Shown: positions 1 through 12,800, counted from the first letter of the stretch. The stretch: 64,000 nt of DNA from Azorinus chamasolen (GCA_963576725.1 OY755240.1:32864620-32928619); one strand, 5' to 3'. Program-made: numbers and translations. Notes: generated from the sequence alone by a model not told the origin.

Positions 1-811
1 TGAGTGTCATGAATGTAGGTTGAGCACTTTAGAAGACATTCACAGGCCGAACGGACAAAGCGGGGCCTATATGCTCCTTCTTATAGTTTCAGGGAGCATA
101 ATAAAAAATAAAAACATATACTGCATTAGTGACAATCTAATCATTTCCAAATCATCAAATGTAAGAGACGGGCCTCACATGGAACGCTCCAGTGGTTCTT
201 GACAGGCAGACTGCTATAGCTCTTATCATGTGCCGCATGCTTTTTCACAGGTTAGCTGTAAAGACCCAAGCCGGCCAAGGGAATGTCTTTAATCGAAGAA
301 AAAGAAAATTGTAGCTGACGACAAAGTTTACCGGCCACGAAGGAGTTAGCGATGTTTCACGGTAACACCAACACCATTAATTTAACCTTCACGGTGTCAC
401 TGTGAACTCATGAAGACATTCCTACACTCGTGGGTCCTTCTGAGAAGCAAAGTCACCCAGTCTCATCAGGGTCAAAACTATTTCACATTCTGTTCCTGAT
501 CCTTTTAAGTGAAGAGTAAAATAATATACGACTTCGAAAAATTTAGCTGACTACAGTTTCATAAGATGAAAAATGTTTAGTGCAAAAGGAATTGATAAAA
601 CGGGATCAGCACCTGACATATTAACCCTTCACTCTATAAATACGCCTCTCAACGCCTTTGCAAACAGAGAAGACCCGGCCGTCCTATTAGGGTCTTATCT
701 ATTTGCTCATGAAATTATATAGATATGGTTGTACAGTTTTTGTCAAAGCAAAAACTTTCTGTGTCCATAAGCTATTATAAAAATTAATCTAATTGATATT
801 CATATTTCTTA

Positions 812-1020
812 CATGAATATTCATGGAGCATAGGGTTAAGACTGACCCTTAGTATGCTATAAAAATGAATATTCATGGAGCATAGGGTTAAGACTGACCC
901 TTAGTCTGCTATAAAATGAATATTCATGGAGCATAGGGTTAAGACTGACCCTTAGTCTGCTATAAAAATGAATATTCATGGAGCATAGGGTTAAGACTGA
1001 CTCTTAGTCTGCTATAAAAA
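812..1020 (+). repeat. Tandem repeat, 52-bp unit, 4 copies
   Basis: Four units of about 52 bp contain ATTCATGGAGCATAGGGTTA and a short ACTGACCCTTAGTCTGC segment. The first unit is the 3' end of a TTAA-MITE, so the array grew from the MITE terminus (GGGTTAA). Confidence 0.85.
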
Positions 1021-1219
1021 TCATGTCTGTTTTATCTCCGATCTGCGACAATTTTCACTTACAAACTTTGCATCAACTATTGACCGAGTGTCAAACAGCT
1101 AGGATCAACTATTGACCGAGTGTCAAACAGCTTAGATCCTGATGAGGAGCTGAAATACTCGACGTGTCATCTGGGTCGAAACTGTTTTCAAATGCCAGCT
1201 AGGTCATGCTTAGCAAGCA

Positions 1220-1466
1220 TAAACCCTTTCGGCGCCAAATTTCTAATTGTCGTCTGCAATCGAACTTTTGTTAAATCATTCGGTACAATAAGGGAATGAG
1301 ATAAATAAATGCAAATTTCAAAAGAATAAAGCACACATTTAAGAATAGAGAATGAGACAAAAAGTGAAGTCCCTGATCAGACGCCGCCTTGAAAAGGCGG
1401 CGTCTGATCTGGGACTGCACTATTTGTTGTGGTGCATGTATGCGACTTCGGCGGTGAAAGGGTTAA
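1220..1466 (+). mobile_element. TTAA-MITE, GCGGCG-hairpin subfamily
   Basis: The ends are AAACCCTTTCGGCGCCAAAT and CGGCGGTGAAAGGGTTAA. The centre is a hairpin CAGACGCCGCCTTGAAAAGG with its complement. A second copy lies inverted at 2994-3220, ending TTTGGCGCCAAAAGGGTTAA. Confidence 0.75.
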
Positions 1467-1802
1467 ATGATTAACAATATGTGATATTATCCACTAGGGG
1501 CTTCTTTAGTATCTTCTGAAGTGTGTGATCAAGCTCTTTAACAACAACTATTTGCATTTAATTTCCCATCAAAAGTCCCCTTAAACAGACTAAATTAACC
1601 TCATTTTGAAATCGAAGAAGGTCTCTGGGCAACGGAGATGCTATTTTAACCATCTAACAGCACTAAAACCTGTTGATATATTTTATCCTCCCACATATCC
1701 TCTCCTCGTACTATTCCAAAGAGGGTTTGGACTGTATGCATGTACATTACCTGCTGAGATTTGCAAGCAGAGTAGACACAGATCAGACCCATATAAGATG
1801 GC

Positions 1803-1868
1803 AGACGGACAGACAGACTGCCAGACAGACATACTGCCGGAGAGAGAGAGACAGAGAGAGAGACACAC

Positions 1869-1899
<31 letters not shown>

Positions 1900-2235
1900 C
1901 AGAGATACAGAGAGACAGAGACAGACAGACAGACAGACAGACAGAGACAGAGATAGAGACAGAGACAGACAGACAGACAGATAGACACACATACAAACAC
2001 AGGCAGACAGGCAGACACACATACAGATACACAGACAGATACACAGACAGACAGACATACACAAACATACATACACCACCACCACCAATACCACCACCAC
2101 TCCACTCCACCACCACAACCGACATTACCTTACCATCACCGCCATCACCACTATTAACCCACCCACCCTCCCCTTTTCCCACTACAACAATCACCATCAC
2201 CATCATCACCAACAACAGCACCAACAACAACACTT
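1803..2235 (+). repeat. CAGA/GAGA microsatellite then CCA-rich tract
   Basis: Imperfect CAGA, GAGA and CACA runs (1803-2070) pass into CCACCA and CATCACCA runs (2070-2235). The long overlapping open frames on both strands here are low-complexity products of the repeat, not genes. Confidence 0.95.
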
Positions 2236-2319
2236 TTTAATCACAATAATTCTACATGAACTCACTCGGACTCGAACATGCATTTGAGAAACTATTGACC
2301 GAGTGACAAACAACTTGGA

Positions 2320-2575
2320 ACCTGGTTAGATGCCGAGTCTCTCAGTGTCTCGTCTGGACCCAACCTGATTAGATGCCGAGTCTCTCAGCGTCTCATCTGG
2401 ACCCAATCTGGTTAGATGCCGAGTCTCTCAGCGTCTCATCTGGACCCAATCTGGTTAGATGCCGAGTCTCTCAGCGTCTCATCTGGACCCAATCTGGTTA
2501 GATGCCGAGTCTCTCAGCGTCACATCTGGACCCCACCTGATTAGATGCCGAGTCTCTCTGCGTCTCAATCTGTAT
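2320..2575 (+). repeat. Tandem repeat, 43-bp unit, 6 copies
   Basis: GCCGAGTCTCTCAG recurs at 2332, 2375, 2418, 2461, 2504 and 2547 with GTCTCATCTGGACCCAATCT between. The unit resembles the dispersed repeat with CATCTGGATCCAAACTG that also occurs near 1140, 2810, 38390, 46500, 52620, 54190 and 60250. Confidence 0.9.
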
Positions 2576-2993
2576 GCAAATGTGAGTTAGTCCGGGGACA
2601 GCTGGATAAGGGTTTAAAGGATGAAACACACTCCAATCTGTTTGAATTTATTGTTTTTAAAAATATTTCATGCAATATGTTTTGCCTTTTATCCTTGTCA
2701 GATATAGATTTATACCTAATACTAATCCTAATAAATGCATTCTCCTTATATACGCTGTTATAAATTTCATAATCGTTTAGTCCTTATCACGCTAAGCACG
2801 GTCTGACTCACATTTGCAATTAGCCTGGATCCAGATGAGACGCCGTGTAAGGAACAATGCAACATATCAGAAATTCGCAGACATGTTTGTTTTCAGCACG
2901 ATGCCGAAAATTTAATATTAAAAAAACATATTTAGTTCTAATTCGCTAATCCCAACATTCAAATATGTATAATTTAAAGACAGGTGGCAGCAC

Positions 2994-3220
2994 TAACTCT
3001 TTTACCGCCAATGCCGCATAAATGCACCACGACAAATAGTGCAGTCCCAGATCAGACGCCGCATTTTCAAGGTGGCGTCTGATCAGGGACTTCACTTTTT
3101 GTAGCAAACCCTTATTCTATAGCTGTGCTTTATTCCTTTCAAATTTGCATTTGTTTATCTTATTTCCTTATTTTACCGAATGATTTAACAAAATTAGAAA
3201 TTTGGCGCCAAAAGGGTTAA
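2994..3220 (-). mobile_element. TTAA-MITE, GCGGCG-hairpin subfamily, inverted copy
   Basis: The reverse-orientation partner of the element at 1220-1466, with the same AGATCAGACGCC hairpin and GGCGCCAAAAGGGTTAA end. The left terminus has decayed to TAACTCTTTTACCGCC. A short fragment of the same hairpin follows at about 3330-3370. Confidence 0.75.
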
Positions 3221-3762
3221 GCAATAAGCAGTATGAATGTCCTATGTGAGCTTTCTGCACAACTTTTAACCTGCACGTTCATGGCCACTGTCGCCAAAAT
3301 ACAATACGACAAATAGTGCATGCAGTGCACGATCAGACGTCACCTTTTCAAGGTGCCGAGAGAGTTAAGAAGTCACCTGTATAAAATATTCTTAATTCTT
3401 CTTTACTTAAAGTTCCAGTTAGCGAAGTTTAATGTAGTAGCCTACAGTTCTCATGTGCCCCGTGTTTTGAAACAACAACAAAAAAACCACCAAAAAATAA
3501 ACAAAAAACAACAACAACAAAAACAAACAAAAATTCCACAAAAACTATTTACGGTTTGCAAACATACTTCAGTTTTGACATCATATTCATAAAAAGTATA
3601 CACATTGATTTTGACCAAATATTTCCAAGATTAACTTTGTCTCCCAAAAGTTAGTCTTGAATTGTTATATCGACCATACATTCTTGAAAGCGCGGGGAAT
3701 TCGCAGTTGATTATAAATTACAGGCCATTGAACATTACCAGCAATATTTTCGCACACTTTTT

Positions 3763-4876
3763 TTATACGCCCGAAGGGACGTATTATGGTATGGCGCATG
3801 TCGTCCGTCCGTCTGTCCGTCTGTCCGTCTGTCCGTCCGTCCGTCCGTTAGCAATTTCTTGTGCAACTAACTCCTCCTTTATTTTTCAACATAATTTCTT
3901 CAAACTTTCAGGAATGATAGATACTGATGTGTAGTTGTGCATATCAGTGAGATAACTCTCATATCATTTTTCATTCTGGAGTTATTGCCCTTTGATAGTT
4001 TCGGGTAGCAATTTCTTGTGCAACTAATTCTCCTTTATTTTTCAACATAATTTCTTCAAACTTTCAGGAATGATAGATATTGATGTGTAGTTGTGCATAT
4101 CAGTGAGATAACTCTCATATCATTTTTCATTCTGGAGTTATTGCCCTTTGATAGTTTCGGGTAGCAATTTCTTGTGCAACTAACTCCTCCTTTATTTTTC
4201 AACATAATTTCTTCAAACTTTCAGGAATGATAGATACTGATGTGTAGTTGTGCATATCAGTGAGATAACTCTCATATCATTTTTCATTCTGGAGTTATTG
4301 CCCTTTGATAGTTTCGGGTAGCAATTTCTTGTGCAACTAACTCCTCCTTTATTTTTCAACTTAATTTCTTCAAACTTTCAGGAATGATAGATACTGATGT
4401 GTAGTTGTGCATATCAGTGAGATAACTCTCATATCATTTTTCATTCTGGAGTTATTGCCCTTTGATAGTTTCGGGTAGCAATTTCTTGTGCAACTAACTC
4501 CTCCTTTATTTTTCAACATAATTTCTTCAAACTTTCAGGAATGATAGATATTGATGTGTAGTTGTGCATATCAGTGAGATAACTCTCATATCATTTTTCA
4601 TTCTGGAGTTATTGCCCTTTGATAGTTTCGGGTAGCAATTTCTTGTGCAACTAACTCCTCCTTTATTTTTCAACATAATTTCTTCAAACTTTCAGGAATG
4701 ATAGATACTGATGTGTAGTTGTGCATATCAGTGAGATAACTCTCATATCATTTTTCATTCTGGTGTTATTGCCCTTTGATAGTTTCGGGTAGCAATTTCT
4801 TGTGCAACTAACTCCTCCTTTATTTTTATAGAACAGCCTTCGGGCGTATATTGCCCCGTCTTGCGGTGCTCTTGTT
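3763..4876 (+). mobile_element. Helitron/Helentron-like element with 157-bp minisatellite
   Basis: Begins TATACGCCCGAAGGGACGTA. The inverse CCTTCGGGCGTATA lies near the 3' end (4837-4850), followed by a short hairpin and the terminus GGTGCTCTTGTT. A GTCCGTCTGTCC run (3807-3847) precedes six full copies and one partial copy of a 157-bp unit starting TAGCAATTTCTTGTGCAACT (3849, 4006, 4162, 4319, 4476, 4633, 4790). No coding capacity. Family assignment is inference from structure. Confidence 0.7.
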
Positions 4877-4947
4877 AGTAAAAGCGACTACCAAAGTCAA
4901 ATATTGATATGTAGATACTTATAACGTCTTACATTTTATAACCCAAT

Positions 4948-4983
4948 GCACGAAGTAAATACAGATCTGTATTTACTTCGTGC
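4948..4983. repeat. Perfect 36-bp palindrome
   Basis: GCACGAAGTAAATACAGA is followed directly by its exact reverse complement with no spacer. The short word CCCAATG occurs on both sides. Confidence 0.95.
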
Positions 4984-5034
4984 CCAATGTTAAGCCGTAA
5001 TAGTAATATTTCGTGAGTATAATCTATATTTTAC

Positions 5035-6085
5035 GGAGAAATCGCCTAGTGACGAAATCGCCTACAATTAGATATATAGTAAACCAATTGGAGAAATCGC
5101 CTAGAAAGCAATTATATAGTGTTTGTATTTCGCACCTATGGCACAGGACGGATAACATGACAGAACTTTAAAGAATGTTTGTAACAAGATTAATTTGTTA
5201 TGTGGTATTATTTTCCAGATCAAGATTGACCAATATTGATCGATCAGTGTAGCCCCTGATCACTACATAGAATTAATTTGACAGAAGATATTTATATATA
5301 AGGAACGATAATTATATTTATGCAGAAAGTAAGAATGTTATACACACGGAACAGGTTATTGTATGAGTCTTATGTCTAGTCAAATGATCTGGATCCGATC
5401 AGTGTAACCCCTGATCACTGCATTAACTTTGACAGAAAATGGTGAAAAGAGCGATAATGATATCAATAGTTATGGCAAATTTGCAGAGTGAAAATATCAT
5501 GAGTCTTAATCACTGTAATATGATCTGGATCCAGTAAATGGATTAGCAATATTATTATAAAAACTGTCGGTTATCACTGTAGAAAATAAAATTTATTATA
5601 ATGGGACGTAATGGGATACGTCACTTCATAGGAAGTGAATAATTCCACAGACCACCGACAATATTTATTTTATTTTTTTTACCGACATTTTGTACTAACT
5701 AAAATTGCATTTCGAAAATGTATTGGATGCAGATCATCTAACAAGAAGTAAGACTCATATTATAACTTGTTTCATGCGTATGACATTTTCACTTTCTGCT
5801 AATATTCGGTATATAATTATCAACCCCTGTAATATTGGGCTGTCAAATTCAAGGTGGTGATCAGGGGCCGCACTGATCGTCCAATCTTGGTCATCTTGAT
5901 TTGGAAAACAACACAACAGGACAATTTATTCTTGTTACAAACACTCTGTATAGTTCTCTCATGTCATCACTACCTGCACCATAGGTGCGAAATACTATCA
6001 CTATATAATTGCTTTCTAGGCGATTTCTCCAATTGGTTTACTATATATCTAATTGTACGCGATTTCGTCACAAGGCGATTTCTCC
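5035..6085. mobile_element. Foldback DNA element with long terminal inverted repeats
   Basis: The left arm starts GGAGAAATCGCCTAGTGACG and the right arm is its reverse complement ending GCGATTTCTCC. About 107 bp match almost perfectly and weaker pairing extends to roughly 250 bp per arm (GATCAGTG and CCCTGATCAC words). No transposase frame inside. Confidence 0.85.
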
Positions 6086-6749
6086 AGCACCCGAGTAAGT
6101 TTGTTCAGAGACATATACATACATATATATATGTCTCTGGTTTGCTACACCAAACGCCCATTTCTGCTTTGAACATATGATTGTGGGAATTACTACAGGA
6201 CTGCCCTTGCAAACAACAGGATCAATAGTCTGTGTTAGGTAACCCAGCGTGTCCTTAGCGAGTCAGAAAGAGTTTTGGATGTATTAGATCTAATTGCATC
6301 CAAGCAGAGCCATATACCCGAGACATACATGTATGAATATAATTATGTCTTTGATCCAAGTAGGCTATATTTTGTTTTCCTTTTCATCGACAGTAGATCT
6401 ATTCTAATTCGTTGAGCAAGTTGAACTGTAAAGCTAAATCTGTACTTAGACATTGCGTTTTAACGAGTACCTACTAGTAGGCAGTCACTTAATTGGGGGT
6501 CCATCAGGATCCAAACTACTTGTTTACATTGGTAATGTTTTATTTTAAGAAAATGGAAGAAAAATAAACAAACGAAAACCCTTGCAATTTTTGCAGACGA
6601 CAATAATTGGTAGCGAAGTGTTATTATCCTTTAATTCATGAATATTCACGTATTAACAACGAATATTCATTTTAGTGTAAAATGTGGCCCTCCTGTCTAT
6701 ACTGATTTTTTACATTTTTGTTAACTATGGGGGCCCTGGAAATGAAAAG

Positions 6750-6759
6750 TCTCGCGAGA
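6750..6759. promoter_or_regulatory. TCTCGCGAGA palindrome in NAA25 promoter-proximal region
   Basis: The perfect 10-bp palindrome TCTCGCGAGA ends 30 bp before the start codon. In vertebrates this is the CGCG element recognised by BANP, found in promoters of essential housekeeping genes (established knowledge). Its position in front of a housekeeping gene fits that use here. No TATA box is obvious. The start codon lies in AAGATGGCG, which also resembles a YY1-type start-site motif. Whether a mollusc BANP binds here is inference. Confidence 0.6.
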
Positions 6760-6789
6760 AGTACGAGTGTGCGAGAGTTAGAAATAAAG

Positions 6790-6862
6790 ATGGCGTCCCG
6801 TAGCCATGTGGATATGAGGGCGACATCAGAAGTTGTTGAGAGACGTTTACGGCCTATCTACG
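6790..6862 (+). CDS. NAA25: NAA25 exon 1 (residues 1-24 plus one base)
   Basis: Encodes MASRSHVDMRATSEVVE then RRLRPIY and the first base of an Asp codon. The donor is GTCTGT at 6863, weak at +3, but it is fixed by homology because TAC G joined to exon 2 AC gives Tyr-Asp. Intron 1 (3.66 kb) holds a degraded TTAA-MITE near 7362, a pogo-like element with a nested foldback (7533-8949) and another MITE near 9900-10170. Confidence 0.93.
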
Positions 6863-9800
6863 GTCTGTTGATGGAACAGTTTTCAGTTAAAATTAAAGAA
6901 AAGTTTGACCATACCCACAAAATGTTGGAAATTCTTAACGATATTGTCCAGCAGCGGGTCCCGAGCTCTTGCTCTATAAAAGTCAAATGTCATTTTCAAA
7001 GGAGAACTGTCAGTTATGTTGTTCAAAACACAATATTTATGTTTAAAGCATTGTGATCACATTTTATTCTTGCTATATTACATCGTGCATACTTAATAGA
7101 TTGCTCAGTGTAGATAAACACGTTTCAGTTGAACCTTTATGACTCTTGATTGTATTCTCAGAAATTGAGGTGTTGCATTGTGTCTGATATTTGCTGAAGG
7201 AAAATGAGATTGGTACAGACAAAGATAACATAAACATTATTTAAATTTAGCTAGAATGGGCGGCAAGAAAACACAATCTCAAGTTCTCAACAAGAGCTTG
7301 AGCCTTCTAAAAGGCAGATACTCCTGAATCTCTTTTGCATTTCATAGAATGCACTTTTACTCCAATCACTTTCACCCTTTACTCCATAGATATATGCCTT
7401 TGTAAACAGAGTTTGAGCCATCGATCAGGTCAGGGTATGCTCTGTTTGCTTTTGAAATAATATAGATATGATTTTACAATTTCTGCCAATATCCATAAAT
7501 TCCAATGTCATAAAAATTTATCTAATTGATTTACAGGTTAACTTTGTTATCTCAAACTCCAAGGGACTATATAAATTAGTTCGAGATAACAGAAGTTTGA
7601 GTTATCGGATTTCTAATCTAGACAATTTCTCGAGTTGACAGCTTAATGCAGGTTTAAAGTAATGCTGAAAGCTCCAAGAGCTTTCGGTATTACTTTACAC
7701 CTACATTAAGCTGTCACATGCACAGGGGTTACCTGGGGTAAGACACATTTGAGTCAGTATATGTATATATAGAAAGAAGGGATCCGACTTCAAAGGTTCC
7801 AAATCACCCACACATCCACTTTAAACCCTTCGTTCTGCAAGAAATGCACCGATTTTGATCAGATAAAAAGCTATTCCGTAAGCAAAGACATTGTTTCATT
7901 CGAATATGCAAAGATTTTCCCGGTCAAATAAGGGATAAACATAACACGGCACCAGAAACATGAGAAAAATGCCAAAAATTTGTTAGTCGGACACGACCTT
8001 GTCCCTGAGTGTGAGCCACTGACAGCCTTGAAACGATTACTTATATGTAAAACACAGTAAAATATGTCGTTCATATCACCAATATATTCAATGAAAAGAA
8101 CTTTCCTACAGCGATCTTACACGAAAACGTGGTTTTACCGTCCTTCTTGCGATTTTCAACGTTTGCAGCTGACATCGTTTTCAAGAAGACAAACTTTGGT
8201 CACGTGACTATACAACAGCTGCGTTATTTCATTGGACGGGCGGAAAATGGCGATGGTTTTCCGATGGATCACGAACAAGTTTGAATAGTTCGTTTTCGTC
8301 AACGACCAATCGAAATAACAAGAAGTCACGTGACATGACTTCAGCGACTTGAAAATGAAAGTAAAAGTTGCTGACATGAGAGGAACATGTAAACACACAG
8401 AAAGGACAGTAAAACCTCGTTTTTATGTAAGATTGCAGTAATAAAGTTCTTTTTATTGAATATAATGCTGATATGAACGCCAAATTTTATGTGTTTGACG
8501 TATAACTAATCGTTTCAAGGCTGTCAGCAGTTCGCACTCGGGGACGCGGTCGTGTCCGACTAACTTATTTTGGCCATTTTTCTCATGTTTCTGGTGCCGT
8601 GTTAAGTTTATTCCTAATTTGACTGGGAAAATATTTGCATATTCAAATAAACCAATGTCTTTGCTTACGGAATAGCTTTTTATCTGATCGAAATCGGTGC
8701 ATTTCTTGCAGAACGAAGGGTTTAAAGTAGAGGAGTCGGTAATTTGGATCTTTTGAAGTTGGACCCCTTCTTTCTATATATACATATACTGACCCAAACG
8801 TGTCTTATCCCTGTGGTCACATGCATGTGTGTCTAGATATCCGTAGTGATACATTTAAGATCAATTCTGTATTGTAAATTTTGGAAGGACCAAACTTTTA
8901 GTTTGAGTTATCCCGAAGTTCGAATTTGAGATATCGAAGTTCAATTGTATAAGTATATTGATGATAACATTCGTGTTTAGATAATTTTTTATGAAGAAAA
9001 GAGTCAGAAGCAGCGTTTCCCATCAAACACTAATTGGTGCATTTTTATGCAATTTTTCTGTCTGTGATGTGAAAATATAAGTTCAGTGTGTCCAGAGGAA
9101 TTGGTGTAATTCTGTATGCTAACAGTGAGTAAGTACAATTTGGGAACAAGACTTATCCGAATCCAGAAGTATGTAGACTGTCTCTCTAACCGGAAATTGT
9201 ATTCCATTAATAGAATACATGTAATACATGATTGTAAACAAGTTGTTGAGAGGTAATGTTTAACACATTTTGATCAAAACATTTGATGTCAAAGGTGTAC
9301 TAGGTATTAGATAAAAATATGAATGATGAACCGTAAATTTTATAAATGACCCCACATTTCATGTTAGGGTGACATTGTGATGCCCCAAATTCATTTTCGA
9401 GGGAAAACCATGAAAAATGCTATAAGGTCTGTGCAGTGTAAAGCGGGGTCTTAGAGCTGGGTTAACTCTCGCTTAATGCTTAAAGCCTTATTGGTACAAG
9501 AATCACTCTTTAAGCAAGGGGTCCTAATTTGTAGGGCTCTCCATCAGGGAGAAGTTTTGTGGGATTCGGGGAGAAGTTTAGTTCCTGATTTTGTATCTCC
9601 CTATATGTTCCGTATATTTAAACTTCTTCCTCAGCTAAAAACAGGAGAGGTCAGCAAGGTTAGGAAGACTTTTTCTCTCCAATCTAGCTTGAGCTCTGGT
9701 TTGAGCTGCAACCAACTACTTTTTTCCCTTATCATTTAAATTGCCATCAAACCAGGCTTTCATGTTAACTGAATGCAGGGTTTAATCGTAGTCTGCGTTT

Positions 9801-12800
9801 TTGGTATTGCACTTATTCCAGTAGCTGACAAACAGGGCTGATCTTGATCAGATTAATTAAATTGATGCAGCTAATTTGGTCTATCCTGTTTCCAAATATC
9901 CTATGTTTGCTAACATCCTGGTCAGATAAATTAATTTTACCTGATTAATATGTATGTGAGAAATATTTACATGAATATTTAATTATTATATCAATTTTTA
10001 TAATGGCATATGTTCACAGGAATTATTTGCCATGGCAGACAATGTAGAATAAAAATAAAGTAAGCAAACACAGCAGACCCTGATTAGATGGCTTCTGCAG
10101 GAGCCATCTAATCTGAGCCTACTATGCTTGCAAAGGCATGAAAATGTGTCTATATTGATGCATTTGACCCTGTTTGTGAATATTCTCTGATTGTCAGTAT
10201 CTTACTGTCACTTTCCCCAGGACTTTATTATTGGTTATAAATGTATTTAAATTTTATAAAATAGAAATGTTGTATGGAATACACATCTTATTAAATTGTA
10301 CAAAAACAGAAAATTAGTTCAATAACAAATCGTAATTTGACAACTTACATTCTAGTCCAATTTGTATACAACACAAGTACTTGGTACAGTGTTTAGTATA
10401 ACTATAAGATGAAATCTTGAATGTAAAATGATATGTTAATTATTGTTATATTTGTAATCATTATTCAATTACCCAAGGGGATAACCAACAACTTAATAAT
10501 AAATTTCAATTTGTTTCAGACTGTTTGGACAATGGCAACAACAAGAAAGCTATACAAGAGGCTGATAAAGTCCTAAAGAAGCAGAAAGATCTTCAGTGTG
10601 CAAAGGTATATTTTACATTTAACTCTGTTTAATGTTTATTCAAAATTTCTTCACTCACTCACTTCATGATTAGTCCTGGACAGAATCAATAAAATAGAAC
10701 CTGGAAAAGGGAATCTTTTCGCTGGTGTGGAAACTGCATAATAAGCTCTTCAAATTCCAATTAAAGAAACAGATCAGACCCAGATCAGACAGCTCCTACA
10801 CGAGCAATCTGATCTGGGCCTGCTCTGTTTGCAGATGCGTGAAAAGGCATTTATATGAGGGAAAGGATGAAACATGCTGAGGAAATGTTTGCTGCCCAAA
10901 ATGTGGCCTGATTGAACCCTTTCCCAGTTGAATGCTCATGTAAAGACCTAATAACATCATGAATAATATTAATCTGTTTGCAAAGGCGTGAAAAGTGTTT
11001 ATAAATATTCAGGAAACTTTTTAATACATAAGCTATATATAGTATCTTGTAGAGGTGTAACAATACACTAATGTATTTTGTGCATCGAATATTGACAAAA
11101 GTAGAATATGTACATGTATTCATCATTTGCTTAGTAAATAAAGGAATATTTACGAATACAAAGTAAATTTGGTTTCCTTGAAGTAAAATGCTCCCAATCA
11201 ATGCTGTCAAAGAAATGATCGATGTGTTATTTTGTTTACTGTAACACTTCTCTACCACGTTCATCAAGGGAAGTCACTTCATATAACTGGTAGTAATAAA
11301 CAATGGAAATTGTCGATGTTCTGGCAAGGTTTAGTCTTTGTGTTCATACATTTTGATGTATACTCACGAAAGTTAATTTAATCAATTCTATTGGTATCTG
11401 AAAGTGTCATTTTCATATTTTAGCTCACCTGAGCACAAAGTGCTCAGGGTGAGCTTTTGTGATCGCCCGTCGTCCTGCGTCGTCCGTCATCCGTCGTCAA
11501 CAATTTGAACCTTTAAAAATCTTCTTCTCTGAATCTACAGGGATCTCAACTTTCATCTTTGGCACATAGCATCATATTCAGGTCCTCTACAAAAGTTATA
11601 TAAATTATGCCCCTGGGGTCAAAATTAACCCCGCCCCAGGGGTGCCTTGTTTTCAATAGAAACATATAGTAAAACTTTGAAAATCTTCTCCTCTGAAACC
11701 AGACGGTTGTCAGCTTTCATAATTGGCACATAGCATCATGTTCAGGTGCTCTACAATAGTTATATAAATTATGGCCCTGGGGTCAAAATTGGCCCCGCCC
11801 CAGGGGTGGGCAGTTTTCAATAGAATCATATAGTGCAAACTTTGAAAATCTTCTCCTCTGAAACTGGAAGGTTCTCAGCTTTCATATTTAGCACATAGCA
11901 TCATGTTCAGGTCCTCTACAAAAGTTATATAAATTATGGCCCCGGGGTCAAAATTGGCCACCGCCCCAGGGGTGGGCAGTTTTCAATAGAAACAAATAGT
12001 GAAATCTTTGAAAAGCTACTTCTCTGAAACTGGAAGGTTCTCAGCTTTCATATTTGGCACATAGCATCATGTTCAGGTCCTCTACAAAATTATATAAATT
12101 ATGGCCCCAGGGTCAAAATTGGCCCCGCCCCAGGGGTGGGCAGTTTTCAATAAACCAATAGTGAAATCTTTGAAAATCTTCTTCTCTGAAACTGGAAGGT
12201 TCTCAGCTTTCATATTTGGCGCATAGCATCATGTTCAGGTCCTCTACAAAAGTTATATAAATTATGGCCCCGGGGTCAAAATTGGCCCAGCCCCAGGGGT
12301 GGGCAGTTTTCAATAGAAACAAATAGTGAAATCTTTGAAAATCTTCTTCTCTGAAACTGGAAGGCTCTCAGATTTCATATTTGGCACATAGCATCATGTT
12401 CAGGTCCTCTACAAAAGTTATATAAATTATGGCCCCGGGGTCAAAATTGGCCCGACCCAGGGGTGGGCAGTTTTCAATAGAAACAAATGGTGAAATCTTT
12501 GAAAATCTTCTTCTCTGAAACTGGAAGGCTCTCAGCTTTCATATTTGGCACAGAGCTTCATGTTCAGGTCGTCTACTAAAGTTATATAAATTATGGTCTC
12601 GGGGTCAAAATTGGCCCCGCCCCAGGGGTGAACAGTTTTCAATAGAAACAAATAGTGAAATCTTTGAAAATCTTCTTCTCTGAAACTGGAAGGCTCTCAG
12701 CTTTCATATTTGGCACAGAGCATCATGTTCAGTTCCTCTTCAAAAGTTATATAAATTATGGCCCTAGGGTCAAAATTGGCCCTGCCACAGGGGCGGGCAG

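Larger units (their letters stand above)
1..6640. other. Upstream non-coding region, no gene recognised
   Basis: No conserved coding segment was seen on either strand. It contains a degraded TTAA-MITE (about 621-836) extended by a 52-bp tandem repeat, two copies of a MITE with GCGGCGTCTGATC arms (1220-1466, 2994-3220), a CAGA microsatellite, a 43-bp tandem array, a Helitron-like element (3763-4876), a 36-bp perfect palindrome and a foldback element (5035-6085). The remainder, such as 1-600 and 6090-6640, shows nothing I can name. Confidence 0.6.

Noticed and set aside
1646..2233. Overlapping long open frames on both strands rich in Ser, Val, Leu and Cys (or Arg, Gln, Thr, Asp)
   Set aside because: They are translations of the CAGA/GAGA microsatellite and CCA tract in several frames; no start context, no homology.
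6727..6789. In-frame upstream ATGs (6727, 6742) that would add an N-terminal extension to NAA25
   Set aside because: The homologous N-terminus begins at MASRSHVD (6790), which has a better start context, and the TCTCGCGAGA promoter motif overlaps the putative extension. 5' RACE would settle it.
7871..8483. Several short open frames on the minus strand
   Set aside because: They are mirror translations of the two arms of the foldback element at 7722-8822.
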